Part shown: positions 23,450 to 30,789 of the stretch, one piece after another
Numbering within the stretch: the first letter of the stretch is position 1
Layout of the letters: each line of letters starts with the position of its first letter
Source: Oscillospiraceae bacterium
GTDB taxonomy: Bacteria > Bacillota > Clostridia > Oscillospirales > Ruminococcaceae
Direction: 5' to 3'
DNA length: 33,996 nucleotides
NCBI GenBank assembly: GCA_017536405.1
Contig: JAFXHL010000045.1
Span: forward strand, 1 to 33,996
Notes under the pieces: generated by a model
The model's database searches: none
What the model was told of the DNA's origin: nothing
Seen by the model: only the letters and a program-made list of their open reading frames with translations
Made by a program: the position numbers and the translations under genes

Positions 23450-25933
23450 TTATAAACTTTCCGGATTATAAACTATTGTTGTCACTGCAGGTTCAGTGCT
23501 GTTCATATTATGATAAATCGTTTCAATCTCCGAATAATATGACCAGAGGTAAGATTCAATACCTTTTTTTTCATATTGTGATACTCCGTAGATTTCAAAA
23601 TATGTAACATATCCTTCTTCAAAGACAATATCCTTGATGATTTTGCGTGCTTCCTCTACAGTTGTAAAATCAACAGCATATTCATCGCCGTATTCGTCAT
23701 TGTGATAGTAATAATAAATACTTCCATCTACATAAGTAGCATCATCTGATGCGCCTTTAATCGCGTATTCATAAAGGCTTCTTACTTCTTCACAATCTTC
23801 TATTGCATAGTTAAGACCATTTATTTCAATAACAAATCCGCCGTAGTTTCTGTATGTATCTGTAATAACTGATTCTTCCATAACCTTCTCGAAGGCTTTC
23901 TTGAGTTTTGCATTCTTCATAAAACTTTCGGGAAGTTCAACATTGACAGCATCACCGTCTTCTGTATAATCTCTGATAAGAATCTGAGATACGCCTACAT
24001 TCTTGAAGAAATCCTTTCCGCCGAATTCGGGATAGAGTTTTGTTACTGTATCAAGTGTTTCGGGGAACTGTTCTGAAAGAGGAAGTTTGATATAGCAAGA
24101 ACCATTATCGTAATTGCGTGAGTTTACATTGAGAGAAACATATCCGTAGTTTGCCTTTATAAGTTCTTCGCCATTATAGTTTGCAAGGTCATTTTTCATA
24201 GCAACTAAAAGTTCATCTTTAAGTCCGCTTGTGAAATACATATCTGTTCCGTTCTTTGAAACGCCTGTAAAATCACAACTGTATCCGCTGTGCTTTACGC
24301 CTTTTGCCTCTATATCAGAAACAGCCTTATCTATAAACGCAAACGCCTGTTCTCTGTATTCATCGCTGGAATAGATAGGATTAAGCATTTTAGCTTCGCT
24401 TTCGTTGAGTTCAAGATTTGCTCTTGAAATCTTTCTTCCGAAATTGGTTACATAAGTAATATCAACAGTTGAAACAGTATCTTTATAGAAACCGCCTACT
24501 TCTTCCATAGCAGAATAACGGTTTACATTTGCTTCGTGTGCATCAACAACTGCCTTTATGAGTTCATCGTTCTTTATTGTGAACTGGCCGTTTTCTTCGT
24601 ATTCAAAAATGAAAGCTCTGTTATTTCTTCCGTAATGGTTATAAGAATTGATGCTTACAGAACTGATTGATGAAGCGTTGGGAACATATTTTACCATTCC
24701 GAAACCGCCTGTAAAGCCTACAAGTGAAACGGCTACTATCATAACAACCATTGTTGCAACGAATCTTATAACAGAAACCCAGAACTTCTTGAATCCGCGG
24801 TTTGCGATAATATCCATAATGAAGAATACAATTCCGCTTATTATAAGAAGAGGAAGGAATCCGCCTTCTCCGTCAAGTCCGTTTTCGCCGATGAAAATTG
24901 ATACGATACAGAATACAACCGCTGTACTGATGATATAGTAGAAGAGTTTATAAACGAAAGGCTTTGAAACATCTTCTGCTTTTCTGTTCTTATAAAGGAA
25001 GAATGCTATAACTCCGTAAAGAACAGTAAAGAATATGAAAGGTAAAAGATGATGAACTATAACATCAAACATTGTTGTTACTCCGCCATAGCCATATTCA
25101 ACTGTATCTATAATATCAACGAATGATACGAATGCGCCAACGGGGCTTGTGGGGCATATTGCCTTAATAGCAAGTCTTTCAACATCAATACCATATAAAT
25201 CACCGAAAAGGATGAGTGTGAAAACTGCTATTGTTGAAGGGATAAGAATGTTTGTTGCGAAGATATAAAGTCCTGATTCAACGATATTTCCACAGCAGGA
25301 AATAACGAGAACAGAAATTGTATAGACCATAAGAAGAACAAAAGTTCCGTAAAGATAACACTGGAATAAAAGCTGACCTACTGTCTGGAATCCGAATCCT
25401 GCGTCGGGGAATACGCTTACCCAGTCTACTATTGTCGCTCTTCCCACAAAGCAGAGGATGAGTGTTAAAAATCCTGATGCGATGAAGGGCGCGATATAAC
25501 TTGTTACCCCTGCGAAAAAGTCGCTCATAAAGCGCTGTGTTGTTGTCAAGGGGAGTGAATAAATCATATCAACCTTAGTTTTCTTATAAAGATAACTGAA
25601 GTTTGAAAGTGCGATTAAAATTCCCGAAAGGATAGCAATACCGAGTGCCAAAAAGCCTATGAATATATATGCTTCATTGAAGTCATAAACCTTTGGAAGC
25701 GCATCGTAATTTACAAGTCTGTCATTTCCGCCTGCCGCTTTGAGTGCAAGAAGATAAGCCTTTTGATAGTTTTCTTCCGATATCCATGATATAATTGCCT
25801 GTAAAAGAACCATAGGAACAGCAAGGATATGCAGAATTGTTATGATGATTGATGTTTTCATATTGGATTTCAGACGGTTTCTGAAATTGACCATGAAGTA
25901 ATTATTCTTAGCCGTTGACTTCTGAGCTGTCAT
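23450..25933 (-). CDS. ABC transporter permease with large extracytoplasmic domain
   Basis: 827-aa partner of the ATPase encoded upstream. Residues about 25-400 hold two groups of transmembrane segments in an ABC-2/YtrC-like arrangement. Residues about 415-827 form a soluble domain expected outside the cell, rich in Tyr, Asn and Asp (for example VSINSYNHYGRN and YNGEELIKANYGY). The C-terminal half resembles the DUF6449-type permeases of clostridial GntR/ABC operons, by recall only. The frame extends to 25999, but ATG 25933 with GGAGGG 8 nt upstream is better. It overlaps the ATPase gene by 26 nt. The substrate is unknown; systems of this layout are often linked to cell-wall antibiotics or peptides. 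Confidence 0.85.
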   Translation of the reverse strand: MTAQKSTAKNNYFMVNFRNRLKSNMKTSIIITILHILAVPMVLLQAIISWISEENYQKAYLLALKAAGGNDRLVNYDALPKVYDFNEAYIFIGFLALGIAILSGILIALSNFSYLYKKTKVDMIYSLPLTTTQRFMSDFFAGVTSYIAPFIASGFLTLILCFVGRATIVDWVSVFPDAGFGFQTVGQLLFQCYLYGTFVLLMVYTISVLVISCCGNIVESGLYIFATNILIPSTIAVFTLILFGDLYGIDVERLAIKAICPTSPVGAFVSFVDIIDTVEYGYGGVTTMFDVIVHHLLPFIFFTVLYGVIAFFLYKNRKAEDVSKPFVYKLFYYIISTAVVFCIVSIFIGENGLDGEGGFLPLLIISGIVFFIMDIIANRGFKKFWVSVIRFVATMVVMIVAVSLVGFTGGFGMVKYVPNASSISSVSINSYNHYGRNNRAFIFEYEENGQFTIKNDELIKAVVDAHEANVNRYSAMEEVGGFYKDTVSTVDITYVTNFGRKISRANLELNESEAKMLNPIYSSDEYREQAFAFIDKAVSDIEAKGVKHSGYSCDFTGVSKNGTDMYFTSGLKDELLVAMKNDLANYNGEELIKANYGYVSLNVNSRNYDNGSCYIKLPLSEQFPETLDTVTKLYPEFGGKDFFKNVGVSQILIRDYTEDGDAVNVELPESFMKNAKLKKAFEKVMEESVITDTYRNYGGFVIEINGLNYAIEDCEEVRSLYEYAIKGASDDATYVDGSIYYYYHNDEYGDEYAVDFTTVEEARKIIKDIVFEEGYVTYFEIYGVSQYEKKGIESYLWSYYSEIETIYHNMNSTEPAVTTIVYNPESL

Positions 25934-26813
25934 ATCCGAGTCCCTCCATTTCATAAATAAATATTTCTTCGAGCGAAAGCGGAACAATATCGAGAACAAG
26001 AGGTTTTTTAACCTTTAAGTTTTCTCTGATTTCTTCTTCCGAGCCCTTTATGATGAGATAGCAAACGCTACCTGTTCTTTCATAATGAAGAACATTGAGT
26101 CCCTCGAAATCTTCTTTTCCGTTATAATCAACAGCAAATGCCGCCTGAACCTTATGAATATTCCCCTTAACAGAATCAAGGTCACGGTTGAAGAGGATTT
26201 TCCCCTTATGTAAAAGCGCTACTGTATCGCAGACTTCGTTTATTTCTTTAAGGTTATGCGATGAAATTATCGCTGTGAGATTTCTGTCAAGCATAGCGTC
26301 AACAAGCATATTCTTAACGATAATTCTCATTGTGGGGTCGAGTCCGTCAAAAGCTTCGTCTAAAAGAAGATAATCTGTTCTGCATGCAAGACCTACTATA
26401 ACGATAGCCTGACGCTTCATACCCTTTGAAAAGCGGTCGATTCTCTTATCCATAGGAAGATTGACCTGTGCACGAAGCTTTTCGAAAAGTTCTTCCGAGA
26501 AGTTGGGATAATATCCCTTATAGAAATCCTTGAGGGATTTAAGAGTGTATTTTGAAAACTGAACAGTTTCGTCGTCTATAAAGAACACTCTTTCCTTAAC
26601 GGAAACATTATCGAAAACGTCTTCGCCGTCGATTTTTATAGTTCCTTCTTCCTGCTTATAGATACCCGAAATGAGTCTGAGTATTGTTGATTTACCCGCG
26701 CCGTTAGAACCTAAAAGTCCGAATGCTGTTCCTGTGGGAATTGTAAGGTCAGCATTATCGAGCGCTATGAATTTATTATCGAATTTCTTTGTCAAACCTT
26801 TTATCTCAATCAT
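25908..26813 (-). CDS. ABC transporter ATP-binding protein (YtrB-type)
   Basis: 301-aa ATPase. Walker A GSNGAGKST at 35-43, a degenerate signature FSKGMKRQ (128-135) in place of LSGGQ, Walker B YLLLDEAFDGLD (148-159), H-loop His186 and a C-terminal extension (about 215-301) typical of drug- or peptide-export subfamilies. It energises the permease encoded by the overlapping next gene. The start overlaps the end of the GntR gene by 8 nt. It is regulated with the operon by the repressor, as for B. subtilis YtrA-type systems (family knowledge). Confidence 0.93.
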   Translation of the reverse strand: MIEIKGLTKKFDNKFIALDNADLTIPTGTAFGLLGSNGAGKSTILRLISGIYKQEEGTIKIDGEDVFDNVSVKERVFFIDDETVQFSKYTLKSLKDFYKGYYPNFSEELFEKLRAQVNLPMDKRIDRFSKGMKRQAIVIVGLACRTDYLLLDEAFDGLDPTMRIIVKNMLVDAMLDRNLTAIISSHNLKEINEVCDTVALLHKGKILFNRDLDSVKGNIHKVQAAFAVDYNGKEDFEGLNVLHYERTGSVCYLIIKGSEEEIRENLKVKKPLVLDIVPLSLEEIFIYEMEGLGYDSSEVNG

Positions 26814-27168
26814 TTTTCTTTTCCCCCTTATCTATTCTCTCTTTAAGTGTTTCTGCTGTTATGCCTACCGCAAAAGCGCTTTCAACAGCTTCATCAAACG
26901 CTCTGAGTTTTTCTGAAACAACGGTTTCTTTTTCAACATCTCCGACAAAACTTCCCCTTCCTGCCAGAGAATATATTACACCGTCGCGTTCGAGTTCGTT
27001 ATAGGCTTTTGAAATGGTGTTGGGGTTTACACCGAGTGTTTTTGCCATTTCACGAACAGAAGGCAGTTGGTCGCCCTTTTTGAGAACGCCCTTCATAACA
27101 AGACTTGTTATCTTTTTACAGAGTTGTTCATAGATAGGAATTCTGCTTTGTAAATCAATAGTAAACAT
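26806..27168 (-). CDS. GntR-family repressor, YtrA subfamily
   Basis: 120 aa. The N-terminal winged helix (about 8-76) contains PIYEQLCKKI, LPSVREMAKTLGVNPNTISK and the GxGSFV wing. Only a short C-terminal helix region (about 80-120) follows, which is the hallmark of the YtrA subfamily (no ligand domain). ATG 27168 has AAGGAGG 6 nt upstream. It is third in an operon after two tiny membrane peptides and overlaps the ATPase gene. The probable operator lies over the operon promoter (27404-27447), so it likely represses its own operon. Confidence 0.94.
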   Translation of the reverse strand: MFTIDLQSRIPIYEQLCKKITSLVMKGVLKKGDQLPSVREMAKTLGVNPNTISKAYNELERDGVIYSLAGRGSFVGDVEKETVVSEKLRAFDEAVESAFAVGITAETLKERIDKGEKKND

Positions 27169-27183
27169 TCCGTTCCTCCTTTT

Positions 27184-27276
27184 CTACTTTTTAGAAGCTG
27201 CGATACCGATTATAACGCCCGCCGCGATAACTACAACTACAAGTGCAACGATTATAATACCAGTTAAAGAAAACAT
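27184..27276 (-). CDS. 30-aa single-span membrane peptide
   Basis: A tiny frame with ATG 27276, stop TAG at 27184-27186, and a strong AGGAAGGAG site 9 nt upstream. The product begins MFSLTGIIIVALVVVVIAAG and ends IAASKK: one hydrophobic helix with a positively charged C-terminus. It starts 3 nt after the stop of the peptide at 27280-27384 and ends 15 nt before the GntR start codon. It is not a shadow of a longer gene on either strand. It is possibly a small subunit or regulator of the ABC complex. No homologue is known to me. Confidence 0.7.
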   Translation of the reverse strand: MFSLTGIIIVALVVVVIAAGVIIGIAASKK

Positions 27277-27279
27277 AAA

Positions 27280-27384
27280 TCACTTCTCCTTCCTGAATGC
27301 GATTATTATCGCCGCTATCGTTCCTATTCCGAAAATAATCAGCGACGAACATAAAAGCACCGCAATTCCTGTTGCTGTTATCAT
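27280..27384 (-). CDS. 34-aa single-span membrane peptide
   Basis: Frame from ATG 27384 to TGA 27280-27282, with AAGGAG 6 nt before the start. The product begins MITATGIAVLLCSSLIIFGI and ends AIIIAFRKEK: one transmembrane helix with a basic tail, the same pattern as the adjoining 30-aa peptide. Its last codons, AGG AAG GAG, double as the ribosome site of that next gene. It is the first gene after the promoter at 27430-27458. Function unknown. Confidence 0.7.
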   Translation of the reverse strand: MITATGIAVLLCSSLIIFGIGTIAAIIIAFRKEK

Positions 27385-27403
27385 ATTTTTCTCCTTCCCC
27401 GTA

Positions 27404-27447
27404 ATAACTGTATTAGTTATCATAGTACAGTTATAACACATAGTACA
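27404..27447. promoter_or_regulatory. Probable GntR (YtrA-type) operator
   Basis: ATAACTGTA (27404-27412) and TACAGTTAT (27426-27434) form a perfect 9-bp inverted repeat with a 13-bp centre. CATAGTACA also occurs twice, 18 bp apart (27421-27429 and 27439-27447). Together they cover the -10 and the spacer of the operon promoter, which suits a repressor. Confidence 0.6.
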
Positions 27448-27458
27448 CCTCTTGTCAA
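27430..27458 (-). promoter_or_regulatory. Promoter of the microprotein-GntR-ABC operon
   Basis: Minus strand: TTGACA (27453-27458), 17 nt, TATAAC (27430-27435). It precedes the 34-aa peptide gene by about 40 nt from the expected start. Confidence 0.85.
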
Positions 27459-27484
27459 GTACTTTTTGAAAAAATTTTTCTTTG

Positions 27485-27513
27485 TTGTTTTTTTACCGCA
27501 TTAGTTGTATAAT
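27485..27513 (+). promoter_or_regulatory. Probable promoter of pyk
   Basis: TTGTTT (27485-27490), 17 nt, TATAAT (27508-27513). The -10 is perfect and the -35 weak. Confidence 0.6.
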
Positions 27514-27559
27514 ATAAAGGTATGTAAATATCATATATATAGGTATCGGAGGAAAAAAT

Positions 27560-28981
27560 ATGAGAAAGACAAAAATCGTCTGCACAGTAGGCCCTTCAAC
27601 AGACGACAGAGAAATTTTAAAAAATCTTATGCTTTCGGGGATGAATGTTGCGCGTTTCAACTTCTCTCACGGGGATTATGAAACACATAAGAGACGCTTT
27701 GAAGAAATCGTTTCTTTAAGAGAAGAACTCGGTCTTCACATAGCAACAATGCTTGATACAAGAGGTCCTGAAATAAGACTCGGCAGATTTGTCGACGACA
27801 AGCCCGTTACTCTTGAAGACGGCGCTGAATATATACTTACAACAGAAGAGTGTCTTTGTGATGACAAGAAGGGATTTATCACATTTGATAAATTACCTAT
27901 GGATGTTACAAGAGGCACAAGAATACTTATAAATGACGGTCTCGTTGAAATGATTGTCGAGAAGGTTTCGGGAAAAGAAATCTTCTGTAAAGTAATCTAT
28001 GGTGGAGTTATTTCAAACAATAAGGGAATAAATGTCCCCGGCGTTGAACTCTCTATGCCCTATCTTTCAGACAGGGATATGGAGGACCTTGAATTCGGTG
28101 CTAAAATGGGATTTGATTTTATCGCCGCAAGTTTTGTCCGTTCATCTGCTGATATAAACTACTTAAAGAAATTCATAAAGTCGATAGGCTGGACAACGCC
28201 CCGTATAATCGCAAAAATCGAAAGTATGGACGGTGTTGACAACATCGACGAAATCATTGATGCGGCAGACGGCATAATGGTTGCGAGAGGAGATATGGGT
28301 GTTGAAATTCCTTTTGAGCAGATACCCGCTATTCAGAAAGAACTCATCAAAAAGGGATACAACGCAGGCAAGCAGGTAATAACAGCAACCCAGATGCTTG
28401 AATCAATGATAACAAACCCCCGCCCTACAAGAGCGGAAATCACCGACATAGCAAATGCAATATATGACGGAACGAGTGCTATTATGCTTTCGGGCGAAAC
28501 AGCAGCGGGCAAACATCCCGTTGAGGCGGTAAGAACAATGGCGCTTATCGCTGAAACAACAGAAGAAGATATAAACTATGAACATCGCTTTGCCCACAGA
28601 GATATCGAATCAAGCCCTGATATAACGGGCGCTATATCCGTTGCAACCGTAACAACGGCACACAGCCTTGAAGCAAAGGCGATAGTAACTGTTACAAAAA
28701 CAGGAAAGACTGCGAGAATGATTTCAAAATATCGTCCTCATTGCAGTATTATCGGATGTTCACCATCGCCTATGATATGCAGACAGATGAATATGTCATG
28801 GGGTGTTACTCCCGTTTTGTGTGATGAAAAGACAAATACAGACGAACTTTTTGCTCACGCTGTTGAAAGAGCGGAAGAACAGAACCTTCTTCAGAGCGGA
28901 GATAAAATCATCATAACAGCAGGTATTCCCTTAGGCATTTCGGGAACAACAAATATGCTTAAAGTAACAACTATCGAATAA
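27560..28981 (+). CDS. pyk: Pyruvate kinase
   Basis: 473-aa enzyme of lower glycolysis: phosphoenolpyruvate + ADP gives pyruvate + ATP. The N-terminal active-site segment MNVARFNFSHG carries Arg32, Asn34 and Ser36. IIAKIES holds the catalytic Lys219 and metal ligand Glu221, RGDMGVE Asp245, and ITATQML Thr277. It ends with the regulatory C domain (about 345-473) and lacks the extra PEP-utiliser domain of the Bacillus type. GGAGG lies 6-7 nt before ATG 27560. Monocistronic; no intrinsic terminator is visible after it, and the promoter for the thiamine gene begins 5 nt beyond its stop. Confidence 0.97.
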   Translation: MRKTKIVCTVGPSTDDREILKNLMLSGMNVARFNFSHGDYETHKRRFEEIVSLREELGLHIATMLDTRGPEIRLGRFVDDKPVTLEDGAEYILTTEECLCDDKKGFITFDKLPMDVTRGTRILINDGLVEMIVEKVSGKEIFCKVIYGGVISNNKGINVPGVELSMPYLSDRDMEDLEFGAKMGFDFIAASFVRSSADINYLKKFIKSIGWTTPRIIAKIESMDGVDNIDEIIDAADGIMVARGDMGVEIPFEQIPAIQKELIKKGYNAGKQVITATQMLESMITNPRPTRAEITDIANAIYDGTSAIMLSGETAAGKHPVEAVRTMALIAETTEEDINYEHRFAHRDIESSPDITGAISVATVTTAHSLEAKAIVTVTKTGKTARMISKYRPHCSIIGCSPSPMICRQMNMSWGVTPVLCDEKTNTDELFAHAVERAEEQNLLQSGDKIIITAGIPLGISGTTNMLKVTTIE

Positions 28982-28985
28982 ATGC

Positions 28986-29014
28986 TTGACAAACATCATT
29001 TTGTGATGTATAAT
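28986..29014 (+). promoter_or_regulatory. Consensus promoter of the TPP riboswitch/thiT unit
   Basis: TTGACA (28986-28991), 17 nt, TATAAT (29009-29014), a perfect match. The spacer contains a 6-bp inverted repeat (ACATCA/TGATGT). It starts 5 nt after the pyk stop. Confidence 0.92.
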
Positions 29015-29030
29015 GTGTTTACAATTTAAC

Positions 29031-29130
29031 AACAGGGGAGCTTTTGAGAAAGGCTGAGAGGAAGTATTACTGCCGGCGTAACGAACTTCGACCCATAACC
29101 TGATGCGGATAATACCGACGTAGGAAAATA
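29031..29130 (+). promoter_or_regulatory. TPP (THI-box) riboswitch
   Basis: Conserved aptamer blocks in order: GGGGAGC near 29036, GCTGAGAG (29053-29060), GACCCATAACCTGAT (29090-29104) and GCGGATAATACC followed by GTAGGA (to 29125). It is followed by an intrinsic terminator and thiT, so thiamine diphosphate should turn the gene off by transcription termination. Confidence 0.96.
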
Positions 29131-29146
29131 TCTTTCGTGATAAAGT

Positions 29147-29177
29147 TACCGTCAGGAATTTTTCCTGGCGGTTTTTA
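29147..29177 (+). terminator. TPP riboswitch terminator
   Basis: An 11-bp stem with one G-T pair (29148-29158 with 29162-29172), a 3-nt loop, and TTTTT from 29172. It stands between the aptamer and thiT. Confidence 0.9.
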
Positions 29178-29231
29178 TTTTATGAAAGAATCTTATCCTT
29201 CTTTTCAGGTAATAAGAAAGGATGTAAATTT

Positions 29232-29813
29232 ATGAAAAACACAAAACTTAAAACACTCGTAGAGGGTGCTATAATGATAGCGCTCGCAACCGTACTCAGT
29301 TTAATTAAAATCTATAAACTGCCATGGGGTGGCTCGATAACACTTCTTTCGATGCTTCCTATCGCTGTTTTCAGTTTAAGACACGGCGTTTATAAAGGAC
29401 TCGGAGTATCATTTGTATATGCACTCATCCAGCTTTTCCAGGGTATTGTTTTTGACGGGCTTTTCGCATGGGGACTTACTCCTCTTATGCTCATAGGCTG
29501 TATTATGCTCGATTACATACTTCCCTTCACAAGCCTTGGTCTTTCGGGGATTTTTAAAGATAAGGGACTTATCGGTCAGCTTTCGGGTATTACAATTGCT
29601 ATTCTTTTAAGACTTGTATGCCATTTCTTCAGCGGAGTTGTTATTTTCGCCTCAATGGGTATGTTATGGGAAGGTTTCTATACCGAAAACTCCTGGATTT
29701 ACAGTATAATCTACAATGCATCATATATGCTTCCCGAACTTATTTTCACACTTATAGGTGCTACTGCACTCTTAAAAGTTCCACAGACAAAGAAAATCAT
29801 TCTCGCAGAATAG
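29232..29813 (+). CDS. thiT: Thiamine transporter substrate-binding subunit ThiT (ECF type)
   Basis: 193-aa membrane protein with six predicted spans. It is the S-component that binds thiamine and works with a shared ECF energy module encoded elsewhere. ThiT signatures: DYILPFTSLG (about 98), CHFFSGVVIF (about 133) and YNASYMLPE (about 160). The preceding TPP riboswitch supports the substrate. A GAAAGG ribosome site is 10 nt before ATG 29232. It ends in front of a terminator with a GCAA tetraloop. No thiamine biosynthesis genes are nearby, so uptake may be the main route (inference). Confidence 0.94.
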   Translation: MKNTKLKTLVEGAIMIALATVLSLIKIYKLPWGGSITLLSMLPIAVFSLRHGVYKGLGVSFVYALIQLFQGIVFDGLFAWGLTPLMLIGCIMLDYILPFTSLGLSGIFKDKGLIGQLSGITIAILLRLVCHFFSGVVIFASMGMLWEGFYTENSWIYSIIYNASYMLPELIFTLIGATALLKVPQTKKIILAE

Positions 29814-29814
29814 C

Positions 29815-29843
29815 TTTACTAATTGACTGATGTATGTTAAAAT
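29815..29843 (+). promoter_or_regulatory. Promoter of the pflX-like/CPBP/tadA unit
   Basis: TTTACT (29815-29820), 17 nt, TAAAAT (29838-29843) with an extended -10 TGT. The predicted start (about 29850) falls inside the thiT terminator stem. Confidence 0.6.
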
Positions 29844-29872
29844 AGACTGAGTAGCAATACTCAGTCTTTTTT
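29844..29872 (+). terminator. Terminator of thiT
   Basis: A perfect 10-bp stem (29844-29853 with 29858-29867), a GCAA tetraloop, and six T at 29867-29872. Confidence 0.92.
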
Positions 29873-29887
29873 ATGGGGGTTATTATT

Positions 29888-30775
29888 TTGGATATGAAAA
29901 ACTGTTCTCTCTGCCCCCGTGAATGTAAGGCTGACCGCACTGTATCGAAAGGATACTGCGGTGCTACGGATAAAATAAAGATAGCAAGGGCTTCTCTTCA
30001 TTTCTGGGAAGAACCCTGTATCAGCGGAGAAAAGGGTTCGGGAACGGTTTTCTTTTCGGGATGCCCATTAAAATGCTGTTTTTGTCAGAATTATAAAATC
30101 AGCGACGAAGCCTATGGCAAAGAAATTTCAGAAGAAAGACTTTCAGAGATTTTTCTTGAACTTCAGGAAAAAGGCGCTAACAACATAAACCTTGTTACAG
30201 CCTCGCCTTATGTTCCTATGATAATAAAATCGCTTGATATGATAAAGCATAAACTCAACATCCCTATTGTATATAATTCGGGCGGATATGAAAAGGTCGA
30301 AACACTCCGTATGTTGAAAGGATATATTGACATATACCTCCCCGATATGAAATATATGGATTGTGAAGTTGCGGAAAAATATTCATCCGCAAAAGATTAT
30401 CCCGATGTTGCTGAAAAAGCGCTTGACGAAATGTTTTCTCAGGTAGGAAAACCCGTTTTCGACGATAACGGAATTATGAAAAAGGGTATGATTATAAGAC
30501 ACCTTACTCTTCCTAATAATTTCCGTGATACAGAAAATGTGCTAAGATACATAGCAGAAAATTTCCCCGAAAAAGAAGTTCTTATCTCGCTTATGAGTCA
30601 GTATACACCCTGCCATAAGGCATTTTCATATAAAGAAATCAGCAGAAAGATTTCAACTCTTGAATATAACAAGGCCTTAGACCTTGCTGTTTCATTGGGT
30701 CTTACGGGATTTATGCAGGAAAGGTCATCGGCTAAGGAAGAATATACCCCACCCTTTGACCTTACGGGAATTTAA
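29888..30775 (+). CDS. PflX-like radical SAM protein
   Basis: About 295-aa radical SAM enzyme of the PflX (COG1313) type, related to pyruvate formate-lyase activating enzymes; the true substrate is unknown. The N-terminal cysteine cluster CSLCPREC (Cys6, 9, 13) with a downstream GYCGA is the family mark. The [4Fe-4S] motif CPLKCCFC has the CX3CX2C spacing (Cys59, 63, 66). ASPYVP and YNSGGYEKVETL are further radical-SAM features. The frame opens at ATG 29873, which touches the T run of the terminator. A TTG at 29888 lies 8 nt past GGGGG, and ATG 29894 is the next option; I prefer 29888 with moderate confidence. It is followed 14 nt later by the CPBP gene. No glycyl-radical enzyme gene is in the window. 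Confidence 0.85.
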   Translation: MDMKNCSLCPRECKADRTVSKGYCGATDKIKIARASLHFWEEPCISGEKGSGTVFFSGCPLKCCFCQNYKISDEAYGKEISEERLSEIFLELQEKGANNINLVTASPYVPMIIKSLDMIKHKLNIPIVYNSGGYEKVETLRMLKGYIDIYLPDMKYMDCEVAEKYSSAKDYPDVAEKALDEMFSQVGKPVFDDNGIMKKGMIIRHLTLPNNFRDTENVLRYIAENFPEKEVLISLMSQYTPCHKAFSYKEISRKISTLEYNKALDLAVSLGLTGFMQERSSAKEEYTPPFDLTGI

Positions 30776-30789
30776 AGGAAAGGAGAGTT

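Noticed and set aside
29873..29887. ATG 29873 as start of the radical SAM gene
   Set aside because: It directly follows the terminator T run and has no ribosome site; conserved sequence starts after residue 8 of that frame.
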